Assembly: GCA_036583965.1 (NCBI GenBank)
Contig: JAZBQD010000022.1
Location: 468,501 to 532,500 of the forward strand
Direction: 5' to 3'
Length of the DNA stretch: 64,000 nt
Origin: Prunella strophiata
Taxonomy: Eukaryota; Chordata; Aves; Passeriformes; Prunellidae
The translations under genes and the position numbers were made by a program. Shown in pieces: positions 52,111 through 63,300 of this stretch. The notes below the pieces were generated by a model. It saw only the letters and a program-made list of their open reading frames with translations. It had not been told where the DNA came from and made no database searches. Numbering within the stretch: the stretch's first letter is position 1; each line of letters starts with the position of its first letter.

Positions 52111-53620
52111 ATTGCCCTGTAACCTGTTCATTGCTGTAGCCTGTCCTCTGGAACCTCTTACACTAAGCAGGGCATCCTCTTTGCTTTGCAGTGATAAAGC
52201 TCCCTGCAGTTGTCTCTGGAGTGGTGCACTTGCAGTTACACAGACCTCTTTATAGCAGCAGTAACAGGCTGAGATAATTTACACTGGCAGTAGGCTTGGA
52301 GCCCGTTCTTCCCTTTCCTCTGCCTCCTCCTGCCCAGGCTGTCCCCATGAAGTCCTTCCTGTGGCAGGAGATGCAGCATCCCCTGCCTCCCTGCCAGTGC
52401 CAGGGCACAGCAGGCACCCAGGCTGGGGCAGTGCCCACACCCCACAGGCTCCTGCTCCAGGAATAAGTGCCACCTGCCTGGCAGCAGCCTTGGCACCCCC
52501 AGGAGAAGCCCATGTGGCTGCCCAGGCCTCCAGCCTTTGTCTGAGCCACACCCTGCAGGTGACCAAGCAAAGAGGTTTGTGAGCAGTTCAGAAGCGGGAG
52601 CAGAATTTAAACTCATCCATGTCACTGGCCACAGTCTGAAAGCAGTGAGGTGCAGTTTGGTGAAGACAAGCACAGAGTGGTTCTACGTGGGAGAGAAAAC
52701 ATCACACACAGTGCAGAGAAGGGATTACTGCTTGAGTAAGCAGAAGCTGGGGAGGACCCAGGGTCTGCAATAACCATGGCATCTGCCAGGAATGTGATGC
52801 TCTGATAAAATGCAGGGAAATCATATCCCACATTTGTAGCTTGAGAGAAAATTCAACTTTGGTCTTTCCAGGGACACCCTCAGCTTTCCCTTTTAAGTGA
52901 ACAGAAAATGGGAAAGAATCCAGAGGCAACAAACTCAGCAGGTTCAGAAAATGCAGTGCATGATAATGAAAGCTGGTGGGGCTGGAATTACTTTGTGTGG
53001 AGCAGAGGAACTCTGGCCATTAAAGTCTTTGAGGACACAAAAGTTTGGGACAAAAAGGATGGTTGTCCTTTTTTTTTTCTTGAAGAATACAGAAATATTG
53101 TGCTGTACTTGCAGGAAGGAAAACCTAGGTGAGATAAGGCAGCAACTCCCTAACCATAAGCAGGTTATAATCTAGAGAAAGTACAGGCTGTGGAAGGTTA
53201 CTGAGGGGTTTTACTCACTGGGGAGAGAAACTTCTACAAGGAGTCTGTGATCTTGCCTCACTGCAGAGAAACAGATTAGGTGAGGTCTGTTCCATGCCTA
53301 CATTCTGTAATTCTTTGCATAAAAATGCTAACGAATGCCCCAGCTCAGGGACACAGCTCCTTCATGTCCTACAAACATGAGGGTGCAGGAAACAGAGGCC
53401 TTTCAGCCCAGCAGCTCAGCCAGGGAGCACAGGATAACCACGGGCAGCTCTGGCATCCCTGCTGGATCTACAGCAGGAAAAGGACTCAGTCCCATTGTTT
53501 CAGACCTGATTAGGTTTATTTTCAAAATGTAACACTTCTACAAGAACCTTCTCCATATGAAATACTGCAGGAACCAGGTAGAGGTTAGGAGAGAGAAATC
53601 ATTGAGCTCCACAGGTCTGA
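52111..53620. other. intergenic, no gene seen
   Basis: Mixed unique sequence, GC-rich at 52,300-52,560. A T-rich run (TTTTTTTTTTCTTG) lies at about 53,071-53,084. Short frames here have no domain. Confidence 0.45.
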
Positions 53621-53860
53621 ATAGCCGAGATCAATCACCCTGAGCCATGGAGATGAGATTTGGGACAACACATCCGTACGGGCCTTCGGAGGCCTGTAGA
53701 TCTGCCCAGCCGTGCTCTCGTCCGTGATGGATGGTGGAAGAGATCCGCTTTCCCTCAGAATTGGCTTTGACTTAATTCACTCTCGGCATGGAAGGAGGCA
53801 AACAAAGGATGAACAATCAGATTTCCCATTTAGCACCTGGCTGCTCCATGGCCGAGCTGG
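53621..53860. promoter_or_regulatory. candidate conserved island
   Basis: About 240 bases of unique sequence with CpG words in a balanced context (ATAGCCGAGATCAATCACCC, CATCCGTACGGGCC, GCTCTCGTCCGTGATGG, TTAATTCACTCTCGGC, GGCAAACAAAGG). Its texture is that of a constrained element. AACAAAG gives a SOX word. No start codon with a domain follows. Confidence 0.32.
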
Positions 53861-54735
53861 CAGCGCCGTGGGGAGGGCGAGGGCTGCGGGACCTGCACCG
53901 GCGCTGGCCCGGCCCCGTGGGCTCTGCCAGCCCAGCCCCTGCCAGCCCAGCCCCTGCACGGCCTCTTCCCCACCTCCCCTGAGGCCCCAAGAGGAGCCCT
54001 CCCTCTTCTCCAGCACCCCAGGGTTTCCTCTCTCGATGGCTGCAGGAGGAGCTGACACTTGCCACCCTTGCCATGCTCACAGCGGTTCCCAGGCTGGTGG
54101 CTCCCCTGCCCCAGAGCTTGCTTTCTCCTGATGCAGTCTGCCCAAAACCTCATCTATCTCTACCTCTGCTTCCCTCCAAATGTGGCTAATGTTTGCTGCT
54201 CTTCCACAAGCTTCCTCCCACCATCAGCAAGGTCCTGCCGTGCCTCGGTGCTGGGAAGCTGTCCCAGGGGTGTGAGTGTCGGGAGGAACCCTTGGTGTCC
54301 TCTCCCTGGATGTTGGGCTGTCACTGCACTGAGGGAGGCGAGCTGAGTGTCATCACAAAGCCTGCCGAGTTCATTGATCTTCCTGAGAACATCAATCTGT
54401 CTTTCTAATACCACAATCAGGTGTCTTGCAGAACAATTTGCTGAGTGACAACAGTCACAAAAAGGTGTTCACTTCCCTCGGGCTCCAGCAGCCAGAAATG
54501 CCCTCAGGGCTCAGGACCCTCCTGCTCAGAGAGCAAAGGTTTAACACTGGGGGAGTTAAACACTGGCTTCTGTTCTGTGTGGAATGGATTCTGACAGGCA
54601 GCACCAGCGGAGAGGAGACACTGTGACAATAGCCAGCATCACCTGCAGGAGCGTGAGGGCCCTGCTGCCACTCGAGCACGTGCTGGCCGTGTCCCCTGCG
54701 TGTCCCATGCACGAGCACTTGCACATGCTGGCCCA
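53861..54735. other. GC-rich spacer with short 15-bp duplication
   Basis: GC-rich unique sequence with a tandem CTGCCAGCCCAGCCC (53,925-53,955, two to three copies). Frames are open on both strands without a domain. Confidence 0.5.
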
Positions 54736-55040
54736 CTGCCAGGCTTCCACGGAACGTGGTAGGCTAAATACAGCTCAGGAGAAGTGCCAGCCGAGTTTAT
54801 TATACTGCCACGTCTGCTCCTGCAGTCTGTCATTTACATCTCACCCACTATTCTCCATAGCAGTAAGCATGCATTACATTTGCAGGACACAACAAACCCA
54901 GCGCTGCCAGGCTGCCGAGGCTGCTATTAGCCAGAGAGCTCCAGCAGCACACAGAGTAATTCATGGCATTCAAATGGATGTATTTTATTAACGAGGCCGT
55001 GCTGATTGCCCGTTAAGTAGCTCTATGTTAATAGCCCACT
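54736..55040. promoter_or_regulatory. candidate conserved island
   Basis: Unique sequence with GTAGGCTAAATACAGC, CCGAGTTTATTATACTGCC, GTCATTTACATCTC, AAGCATGCATTACATTTGC, GCTGCTATTAGCC, AGTAATTCATGGC, ATTTTATTAACGAGGCCG, GCCCGTTAAGTAGC and GTTAATAGCCC words. It mixes ATTA cores with retained CpGs. A good texture-based enhancer candidate. Confidence 0.38.
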
Positions 55041-55555
55041 GCAGATGCCCTTCTCAGGGAGCCATGCTGCACTTCCACAGCTGCTCGTCAAGCTCCAGCA
55101 CCCGAAGTCACCATGCCCCTGTTCTCACGTGTGCCCTGGGACCCAAGTCAGCACCTCTCCCCTCCCACACATGCCTTAGGAGCCTGTGGTGCTCCCCACG
55201 CCAGGGGCTGAGCCTTGGCACCCCCGGGCCTGTCGGGGAACAGAGATTTGTTTCCTGCACTGTGCAGTGCTGGGCACCACGGAATCATTGCTGTAGAGCC
55301 TGTTCAGTGCTCCTCAGGGAAATGGAGCCCAGGGATTCCTGGACTTGCTCTGGGAGGACAAAGGGCTGTGTCACTCCAGCAGTGTCATTCCTGTGCTGCC
55401 TAGGACTGTCCCCAGCCAGGCCATGTCCCTCACTGGGGGGCTGGAACAGGATTCCCACCCTCTCCATCGTGCCCAAGTCAGGCAGAGGCAGGTTTTCATC
55501 TACAGGCAAGTACCCCGGGGAGCAGCTCACTGCTGAACAGTTCTTAAAGGGATTT
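55041..55555. other. GC-rich spacer
   Basis: GC-rich unique sequence without a recognised exon. Confidence 0.5.
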
Positions 55556-55905
55556 GAAAAACAAGCAGCCACGTGAAGGGTTAACAGTTTATTATATTTT
55601 TTTCTGAGTGATTTTATCACTGTCGTTAGAACATTCATTGAACTAAGTGAGAAATCCATCAAGACGTGACAGCAATGTGCAGACTAATGGCTGTTAGATG
55701 GTAATAATTTTTAATATGATTTTTATTTCACTTAATTTCATATGTGCTTGACAAAAGGTCCCGTGTCACTAGGGAGCTGTGTGAAACTGGGAATACGCTG
55801 ATGTGAAGGTCTATTAAACCAAGTGTTTGAAGTATTTTTAAGTCCCAACTTCAGAATTCCAGAGAAAACTCCAGCATTTTAAACCTTTTTTGGCAAGAAG
55901 TCAAT
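55556..55905. promoter_or_regulatory. AT-rich candidate conserved island
   Basis: About 350 bases, AT-rich and unique, with AGTTTATTATATTTTTTTC, GATTTTATCACTGTCG, GACTAATGGCTG, GGTAATAATTTTTAATATG, TTTCACTTAATTTC and TGAAGGTCTATTAAACC words. No coding frame of interest. Confidence 0.33.
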
Positions 55906-56275
55906 GAGACAGCAGGAAAAGACTGCGTGCCAGCTCCACAGGGCGGATCAGCCGTAGGCATGGGCTGTGTGTGTCTCAGCTCAAGCTCATTTCTTCAGGG
56001 CTCCTCTGAAGTGCCCAGCACAAAGCCCTGCTCTGCCCAGGGTGGCTCCTGCCTGGACATCAGCAGGAGTTTGTTTGGGGTTAGGAGGTGTGGGACAGGA
56101 CCAGCCCGAGGAAGGAAGAGCCCCCAAACCCTGCAGGCAGCTTTGCCCATGATCACCCTGTGCCTTTTCTTGCTGCAGCAAGTTGTAGAACAAGTTTGTA
56201 AGGAAATATGTGATTGACTGCTGACAGGCACCACTACAAACTGGTCATTAATATTAATTCCAATAAATCCTGTCA
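55906..56275. other. unique mixed sequence
   Basis: GC-rich, then AT-rich (GGTCATTAATATTAATTCC at about 56,242-56,260) just before the hexanucleotide array. No exon was recognised. Confidence 0.45.
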
Positions 56276-56462
56276 ATAGAAATAGAAATAATAGGAATAA
56301 TAGGAATAATAGGAATAATAGAAATAATAGAAATAGAAATAGAAATAGAAATAGAAATAGAAATAGAAATAGAAATAGAAATAGAAATAGAAATAGAAAT
56401 AGAAATAGAAATAGAAATAGAAATAGAAATAGAAATAGAAATTAGAAATAGAAATAGAAATA
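56276..56462. repeat. (GAAATA)n hexanucleotide array
   Basis: The array starts with ATAGAAATAATAGGAATAAT-type units (9-bp ATAGGAATA and ATAGAAATA), then passes into about 22 near-perfect GAAATA units with one single-base interruption near 56,441. The minus strand reads Ile/Ser or Tyr/Phe repeats, which are by-products. Confidence 0.97.
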
Positions 56463-57375
56463 GCCATTCCTGAAGTGTCATCCTCTACAGCTGCAGCTGA
56501 AATCCAACCCCAGTCTCTCCCAGCTATAACCCCAAAAGCAGAACCACACCTTCTGTCTCATGTCTCCATGGGTCTTTACCTGCTCCATCTCAAAGGTCAG
56601 GAATTTGAAGTAAACACTGATGTCCTTATCTAGACAAAGTGTTTTGTTGTCTAGTGAATACAGAGCTGGATTTTTCTTTTAATACTACCACATGGTAAAA
56701 TCAGAATGTCCTTGGGCAGCTGATGGCAAAGCCACAGCCACCTCTGGGAGAGGGAAGGTGGGATGCAGAGCTTTCTAATGCACATCAGTGAATTTTCCCT
56801 TACCTGCAGCTTGGCAAGGCTCTTCTCCAAGAGGAAACCTCAGAGAAGGCTCTGGTGCAGAGGGGAAAGAGCAAAATCAAAGGTTGTTGGGGCACAGATG
56901 GTGCCAGTGCCAGAAAAAAAAAAAATCAAACACTTAGGTTTTTATATAAATATATAAAAAATTTTGATTTGTGAAGGACTGAACCCCTCCTCCAAGTATC
57001 TGAGCATTGAATCCTCAAAGATTTTACATTAAGTCACTTTGGTACCTTGTTTTAACCTCTCTTTCAAGGATGAGCTCTGCCCTGGTGTCCCAGCAATGCC
57101 TCAGTGCAGCTGTGGGAGGCCCCTGGAGCCCTGGCAGCCGTGGGGAGCCGAGGACACAGCCACTGGGGCTGGAGGGGAGCTCCACAGGACTGGCCAGGGC
57201 CACGCTGCTGGCAGCCCCACAGAGCCCTGAAAAGGCCAAGCCTGCTGTGGCAGAGCTCCAGAAGATCCCAGTTCACCTGCTTTCCTCAACAGAATCTTGC
57301 CCTACTTGCTGCAAATTTAGCAAATCCTCTCATCCATCATCTTAATCCTGGACTGGGATTCAAAACAGGGAGCCC
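56463..57375. other. intergenic, no gene seen
   Basis: Mixed unique sequence with an A-run at 56,915 and a TATATAAATATATAAAAAAT stretch near 56,942. GC-rich at 57,070-57,250. No exon was recognised. Confidence 0.45.
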
Positions 57376-58250
57376 AGACCCAGGAAGGCTTTCCCCCAGA
57401 GATGATGTTATAATTAATGCTGGGAGACCTGTGAGCACCTCACACGATAGCAGAGCCTTTCAGTATTAATTGCAAGGACTCAGAAATGCTGCTGTGCCTT
57501 TAACACAGAGGAAGGGTGATGTGTGCATGTGCACGCGTGCTTAAGTATATAATATATAATATTTGTAGTAAGAGTCAAGTATGGAAGCTATACATTCCCC
57601 TGATAAATGGGAGGCTTAATAGAAAAGCCTGAGATAGAGAGATTTTACACAATCTGACACTGGTTTAAGGAAGCAATATCAACCATTGTTTAATGTAATA
57701 AAAAGCCAGAGGTGTAAGAAATGATGGTAATTCTATTGTAACTGAACTCGAAGATCCCTGTCAAATATGAGTGTGAATGTGGCAGTTATTTTAGGTATGT
57801 TTGTAATCTTTGCAGGCGTTTTGTCAAGGAGGCACTGTGATATTAGTAAGAGTGCACAAAGGCTCGGCAATGGTGTCATGCACAATTAATGTCCCCAGGT
57901 AGCAACTCCATTAGTCTTATGAAGTGAGCTCACAAATGGGAATACTAATGGGGACGCGCCTTGGGGCATTTGCTGAGCTCACTGCGAGTTTATTTCATAC
58001 CCTTTATGCTCAACACCAAATTTACCTAGCCTGGATTTAAAACGTGTCTCATTACACAGGCAGCATCCTTTTACTCCAGTGCTTCCCTTTTAACATGCAA
58101 GATTTGCAATTCTAATCATATCAAACCCTGACTACTCTTGCTAAAAGGGAAAAAAGGGGATAAATAAATGAAAAAAACAATCTTACAATAAAGACTGTCT
58201 GGGGTTTTAATCTTCCCTGACAGGTTTTTTCCCTATGTACATACAGTAGG
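57376..58250. promoter_or_regulatory. large AT-rich candidate conserved block
   Basis: About 870 bases of unique sequence, mostly AT-rich, with GTTATAATTAATGC, GTATTAATTGCAAGG, AATCTGACACTGG, CATTGTTTAATGTAAT, GGCAGTTATTTTAGG, GCACAATTAATGTCC, CTAATGGGGACGCGCC, CTGCGAGTTTATTTC, GGATTTAAAACGTGTC and TCTAATCATATC words. A purine/pyrimidine alternation GTGTGCATGTGCACGCGTGC (57,521-57,540) could favour Z-DNA. No coding frame. One of the better enhancer candidates by texture. Confidence 0.4.
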
Positions 58251-58274
58251 GCATGTGTTCCTGTTCGGGGAGCC

Positions 58275-58832
58275 GCAGGTGGTGCCAGGCTGGGGTGCAG
58301 GATGGGATGCCAGGCTGGGGTGCAGGATGGGATGCCAGGATGGGGTGTAGGATGGGGTGCAGGCTGGGGTGCAGGATGGGGTGCAGGATGGGGTGCAGGA
58401 TGGGGTGCAGGATGGGGTGCCAGGCTGGGGTGCCAGGCTGGGGTGCAGGATGGAGTGCCAGGCTGGGGTGCCAGGCTGGGGTACAGGATGGGGTGCAGGA
58501 TGGGGTGCAGGCTGGGGTGCCAGGCTGGGGTGCAGGATGGGGTGCAGGCTGGGGTGCAGGATGGGGTGCAGGCTGGGGTGCAGGATGGGGTACCAGGCTG
58601 GGGTGCCAGGCTGGGGTGCAGGCTGGGGTGCAGGATGGGGTGCAGGCTGGGGTGCCAGGCTGGGGTGCAGGATGGGGTGCAGGATGGGGTGCCAGGCTGG
58701 GGTGCCAGGCTGGGGTGCAGGATGGGGTGCAGGATGGGGTGCCAGGCTGGGATGCCAGGCTAGGGTGCAGGATGGGGTGCAGGATGGGGTGCAGGCTGGG
58801 GTGCCAGGCTGGGGTGCCAGGCTGGGGTGCTC
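58275..58832. repeat. 12-13-bp minisatellite, GCAGGATGGGGT / GCCAGGCTGGGGT
   Basis: About 45 tandem units of two main types: a 12-bp GCAGGATGGGGT or GCAGGCTGGGGT and a 13-bp GCCAGGCTGGGGT. The 13-bp type shifts phase, so translation switches between Gly/Val/Gln/Asp, Gly/Trp/Ala and Arg/Met/Cys patterns with no stop. On the minus strand it reads His/Pro/Ser/Leu/Ala repeats of about 190 codons. None is a credible protein. GGGG runs recur every unit on the + strand, giving G-quadruplex potential. Confidence 0.96.
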
Positions 58833-59220
58833 CCTGTCCTGGAGCTCAGCAGCCACCCTGGCTGGCAGCACCCTCCTGGGGAGGGGCATCTCCTGCCCTG
58901 GCAGAAAAGCTGTCATGTCACCATGATATGTTCAAGTGGCACAAGCCTTGTGGAGCAACAGTCCCAGGAAGGGCTGGGACACGGAGCAAACTGTGGCAGT
59001 GCAGCAACCTCTGCCCCAACACAGGCACTGTTGGGAGAGCCAGACTCTGCTGGCTCACCTGGGGAAGGGCTCCCAGCCCCAGAAGCCAGTCCCTGGCCAG
59101 GGAGCCAGCAGGGCCAGCCGTGGCCGTGCCCCTGGCCACAGTGCCCAGCCCACAGCTGGGCTGCAGGAGCAGTGCCTGATGCTGCCTCTCCCAGCACCAA
59201 AATGCCAGATGAGCCCCAGC
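58833..59220. other. GC-rich spacer
   Basis: GC-rich unique sequence beyond the minisatellite. Nothing was recognised. Confidence 0.5.
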
Positions 59221-59790
59221 CAGATTTATTTTCAAACCCTGACTCAATCACAGCATTGGATTTGTAATCACAGGCTCCAATTTTAGTGGAATAAATATAC
59301 TAACAAAACTAATAGTTTGTTAGCTGCAAGGTAGGGACAATCAAAGTGTCTGCCGTGAAATACAAGGCTCCTCAGGAGAAACCCCTACATGACAAAGACA
59401 TTTGGAGTTTTATTTTTTAAAATAAATATATAGTGAGGTGTCAAGCTGTTCCCAGTGCATGCCACTGGCTCACACTGCATGTGTGTGTGCCCCACTGGGG
59501 AGGGGTGTTGGGAAAGTTCACCGGTGTGTAACTGTCTCCAGCCACAGCGTGAGCTGCACCGGAGAGGACATAAACCAAAATGACTCTCAGGAACCCAGAG
59601 GAGAAGCAGGAACTGTTTGGTGGAGAATTATAGCTATGGGTGAAATTAGATGTACTCAGAGCCCCAAGGCTGAGAGAAATAAAAAGCATTTTAAATGGAG
59701 TGTAGAATTCATATTCCTCAGTCACTTCCAATAAATAAATCCTTGACAATTTTTTCTGTAAACAGTGGTTACACTTTGCTCTATTGTCTC
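59221..59790. other. unique mixed to AT-rich sequence
   Basis: AT-rich parts at 59,220-59,440 (GCCAGATTTATTTTC, GGATTTGTAATCACAGG, AGTGGAATAAATATACTAAC, TAAAATAAATATATAG) and 59,630-59,760 alternate with a GC-rich part. A weak regulatory candidate; no exon. Confidence 0.4.
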
Positions 59791-61440
59791 CACATTGCAT
59801 ATTCCAGATGGGACTGTGGGCTGTGCACCCCAGCCAGGACATGCTCACCCACCTCTGCCCAGGGAGGCTCACCCCGGGCCCGTGGCTCCACACTGAGCCT
59901 GGCAGGGTCTGGGGGCTCAGCATGCAGGTTGTGCCATCAGGGCCCCCTCCTGCCACAAGCCACATTTCGAGTGCCTCCTAAACCTGAATCCTCGTGCCCT
60001 CTCCTTCTCCTTCCAAGCCCATGGGGCAGGAGCCTGTGTGGAGCCCCTGCACGCCTTGGAGCAGGTCCCTGATGGGGCACCCTGCAGGCAGAAGGACAGT
60101 GCCCACCCCAGTGCTGGCTGTGCAGCAGCACGCACTGCAAGGGCCTTCCCTGGCCATTCACATTTCCATTTCATGAACAAATGAAGCATTTTATGCTTTA
60201 TGACTTCCCCAGTCATGGCAGTCACCCCATTCCACCTGTCTGGGACAAGAGATGATGGAGGAAGAGCAAGAGTGCTGGGCTGTTGGCAGCTGGTGCTGAG
60301 CACACGGGAGGACACATTCACATTCACTTCTATTGCATCTTTTCTTAAGAACAGTGAAGTAATAACTCTCAGGGCAGTAACAGCAGCCTTGTGGGACTGT
60401 GGAAACAGAACACAAGCTGGGCACTCTGGTTGCCAGGTGGGGAATGCCCCAATGTGCTTTAGGTGCTGCTGAGCCCCACGCCTGACATGGCAGTGAGATT
60501 CAGGGGCACTGCCAGAGCCCACGTGCAGCCCCTCGTGCTCCTCAGGCAGAGCTGCTGGCAGGGTGTCTGTGCCAGGGGCTGTGGCACCAGGGGACACACA
60601 GCTGCCATTGCCCAGCGAGTCTGTGTGTGTGAGGGGGCTCCCAGTCCCACCCCAGCCCCTGGCAGCTTGAGCAGCTCCTGCACAAAAGGGTCCCTGGCCT
60701 CTCCAGGGCCCCTGCAGCAGAGGAAGAGAGGCAGCAGTGTGGGGTCACTCACAGGAGCTCCGTGTCCTGGGGGAATTGTGTCTTCAGACTGTTATCCCTC
60801 GGACAAGGCAGCCCTGGAGAGCCCCTGTGTGAGCCAGGGCTCTGCTCTGGGCACTCCTCCCTGCTGCTGGGGAAAGCTGCAGCACGGCAGGTCCCACCAA
60901 CCTGCAGCACTGCATGGAATGGAGGAGGAGGCAGCTTTGCCAAGCTGGAGTCCTTTGTGAGAGAAGGCAAATCCAGTCACAGTAAGGATTGAAAGCCAAA
61001 ATGCATCAATCCAATTGGTCATTGTTTGGAGCAGTTGGGCAGCACTTTTACCAGATTGAGAATAATTGATCTAAACAGATCAGTAGTTTCAATGTTGTTC
61101 AGAATTTCGTTCTGCAGAGAACTTTGATATTTCTTTTATTTGAAATGTTGGGTGGATTCAACTTTGTTTTGAGGGTTTCTTCTGCAAATGGCTCCCAGAA
61201 GCATCTGCAGAGCTTTAAATCCCTCAAACAGGTTGGACAGCTGTCAGTCTGGAGCAACCACTCTGACTCTCCCCTTTCAGGAGCTTTTTCCACAAAATTA
61301 TTCACCATCCACTGGGATTCAGGAAGCAGGAGAGACATGAAGAGCTTTTGTCTTCTGCTATGGAATCTCCATTTGGGAAACCCAAAGGAGCTCTGCCCAT
61401 GGAGCAGTAGGGAATATCCACTTTGTCCATGTAACATCAT
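59791..61440. other. intergenic, no gene seen
   Basis: GC-rich spacer with more balanced parts at 60,160-60,360 and 61,000-61,440. Overlapping frames on both strands have no domain. No RNA gene was recognised. Confidence 0.45.
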
Positions 61441-61990
61441 TCCTTGACACTGAAGCCTTCACTTAGGCTGATGTGGTGCCAACAAATTTACTAAACTTTT
61501 TGTAACTAGCAAGTTATTGAGTGTCACTTTAGTACAGTGTGTGTGGAAAACGCGTGGAAGGTGCCAAGAATGCTGCATAGTCTTTAACTATTACATTAAG
61601 CATCTGCTGCTGCCATTTATGGATCAGATAGCATTTTACTCTTGAGATATTTGATTTTATTACCTTCTAGGGAGAGAGCCAAACAAGTGTTCTTATTGAT
61701 TTGCACATTAAATATATTAGTAATAAAACAACATCTCTGTAAACCAATTGTAAAATCAATATTAATTGGTACCAAAATATCACAAGTAGTTGAATTACAA
61801 TTAAAGAGGGTAGCTTCAAAGTCTCCTCCCAACCCAAAGGTGGTGCATCCAAATGAGAGAGGGACACCAAATCTGAGTAGAACAACAGTGTTAGAGCAAT
61901 TAACATCTGTTCCAAGTAAAACATGAAGGGACCCTCAGATGTGTTTGAGGACAGCCAGGGTTGTTGAGATTAAGTTCATGGAGAGCAGCT
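61441..61990. promoter_or_regulatory. AT-rich candidate block
   Basis: The AT-rich part 61,480-61,800 has TTTAACTATTACATTAAGC, ATGGATCAGATAGC, CACATTAAATATATTAG, AACCAATTGTAAAATC and AATATTAATTGGTACC words. A 94-codon + frame (61,642-61,926) runs out of it into CAAAGTCTCCTCCCAACCC-type sequence and has no recognised domain. Confidence 0.28.
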
Positions 61991-62870
61991 CACTTGGGCT
62001 GTGTGGGCACATATTCAGCTGATTAAATCCTGTGGGAACAGATTCAAACCTCACTCCTGGCTTTGTCTGCAGGACTGTGCTGGGGTCTGTAATGTTAGGC
62101 TGGGCAGAGCTGTGGGGCTGTGAATCTGATCCAGGCTCCCAAAGGCCAAAGCAGAGCTCAAAGAGCAGGAGTGGTGGAAGCAAAGAGCTGCTCAGAGAGA
62201 GCAGAGCCTGAGAAATATCCTCTGCACCCAGTGGTGAAACCCTCACAAGGGAGAACCATGTCCAGGCATTGCCTGGGCCATGTCCTTAGAGCCAGGGCCC
62301 TCCTTGTCCCCCTGGGACGTGCATGAGAGCTCTGGAGCACCAGTGCAGCTGCTGGGCTGTGCCTGCCCTTGGGAGAGGGCAGAGGAACACCTCCCCTGAG
62401 TGTCAGAGGCATTTGACAACAACCTGCCATGATCTCGGGGGCCAGTTGGCCTTGCTGGAGCTCCCGTGGCTGCCACCAGCTGGGAATCCCATCCACACTT
62501 TCCATGGGAGCAGAAAATCCCACCTAAAAACGACAAACACTTTCTTGGCAGCCACAGGGCTCACCAGTGGGTGCTGTGTCCCTGTGGTGGGGTGCAGCTC
62601 ACGTGGACATTGGCACCCACTGGACACCACACACCCTGCTCCCAGACCAGCCAGGAGCCCTGGCAGGAGCAGCCAGCACATCTTGTCTGGGCTGCCACTC
62701 CCCAGCTGGGGGACTCCTGAGACAGCCCCAGGTCTGCTCCCATGAGGGGGCACAGCTCAGCACCCACCACTGCCCACAGTGACCCCGTGGGACAGATCCA
62801 CCCAAAACACCGACTGCAAAGTGATCAGCTGGGCCTGCTGGGACTGCACACACTCACTGCAGGAGATGAG
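61991..62870. other. GC-rich spacer
   Basis: GC-rich unique sequence. Overlapping frames on both strands without a domain. Confidence 0.5.
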
Positions 62871-63300
62871 CAGTGCTTGGAAATGTCTGAACATTAATTA
62901 CCTGAACAAACTGTCAGCAAACAAGTGAGAGTCCGAAAACTCTTCTCAGAAATGATATGGTGAATAATTGTAAATAATTAATGACATTGAAAAATGTTCA
63001 TGAGAAATTCTTAAAAAATACATTATTTATTACAATTATTCATCAAGTTCTGTTTGACATAGATTTTCCTTTATTTTTTCTTAGTAGTTACTCTATTGTG
63101 AAAGTTTAAAATGTTTAATTTAGTGGCATTATATTTTATTAACTTTTTTTGCTTCAGGGCCTGCAGAAATTTTGCATTAATGATTTGTACCTTGATAAAT
63201 AATTACAACAGACCATTGTGGTTTAAACAGATTCCAGAAAATGGGTGTTCACAAAGGCATGGTAGAATAAATCCTTTCCTGGTTTTAAAAGGTGCCATTT
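62871..63300. promoter_or_regulatory. AT-rich candidate conserved block
   Basis: About 430 bases, AT-rich and unique, with GAACATTAATTACCTG, GGTGAATAATTGTAAATAAT, TAATGACATTG, ATACATTATTTATTAC, ATTATTCATC, TGTTTAATTTAGTGGC and GCATTAATGATTTGTACC words. Stops in all frames. Enhancer-like texture. Confidence 0.33.

Noticed and set aside
58233..59179. A 308-codon + frame and a 227-codon minus frame
   Set aside because: Both are readings of the 12/13-bp minisatellite and its flank.
61642..61926. A 94-codon + frame that looked like a possible transposon or retroviral piece
   Set aside because: No motif of reverse transcriptase, integrase or transposase and no terminal repeats could be found. Composition switches midway through the frame.
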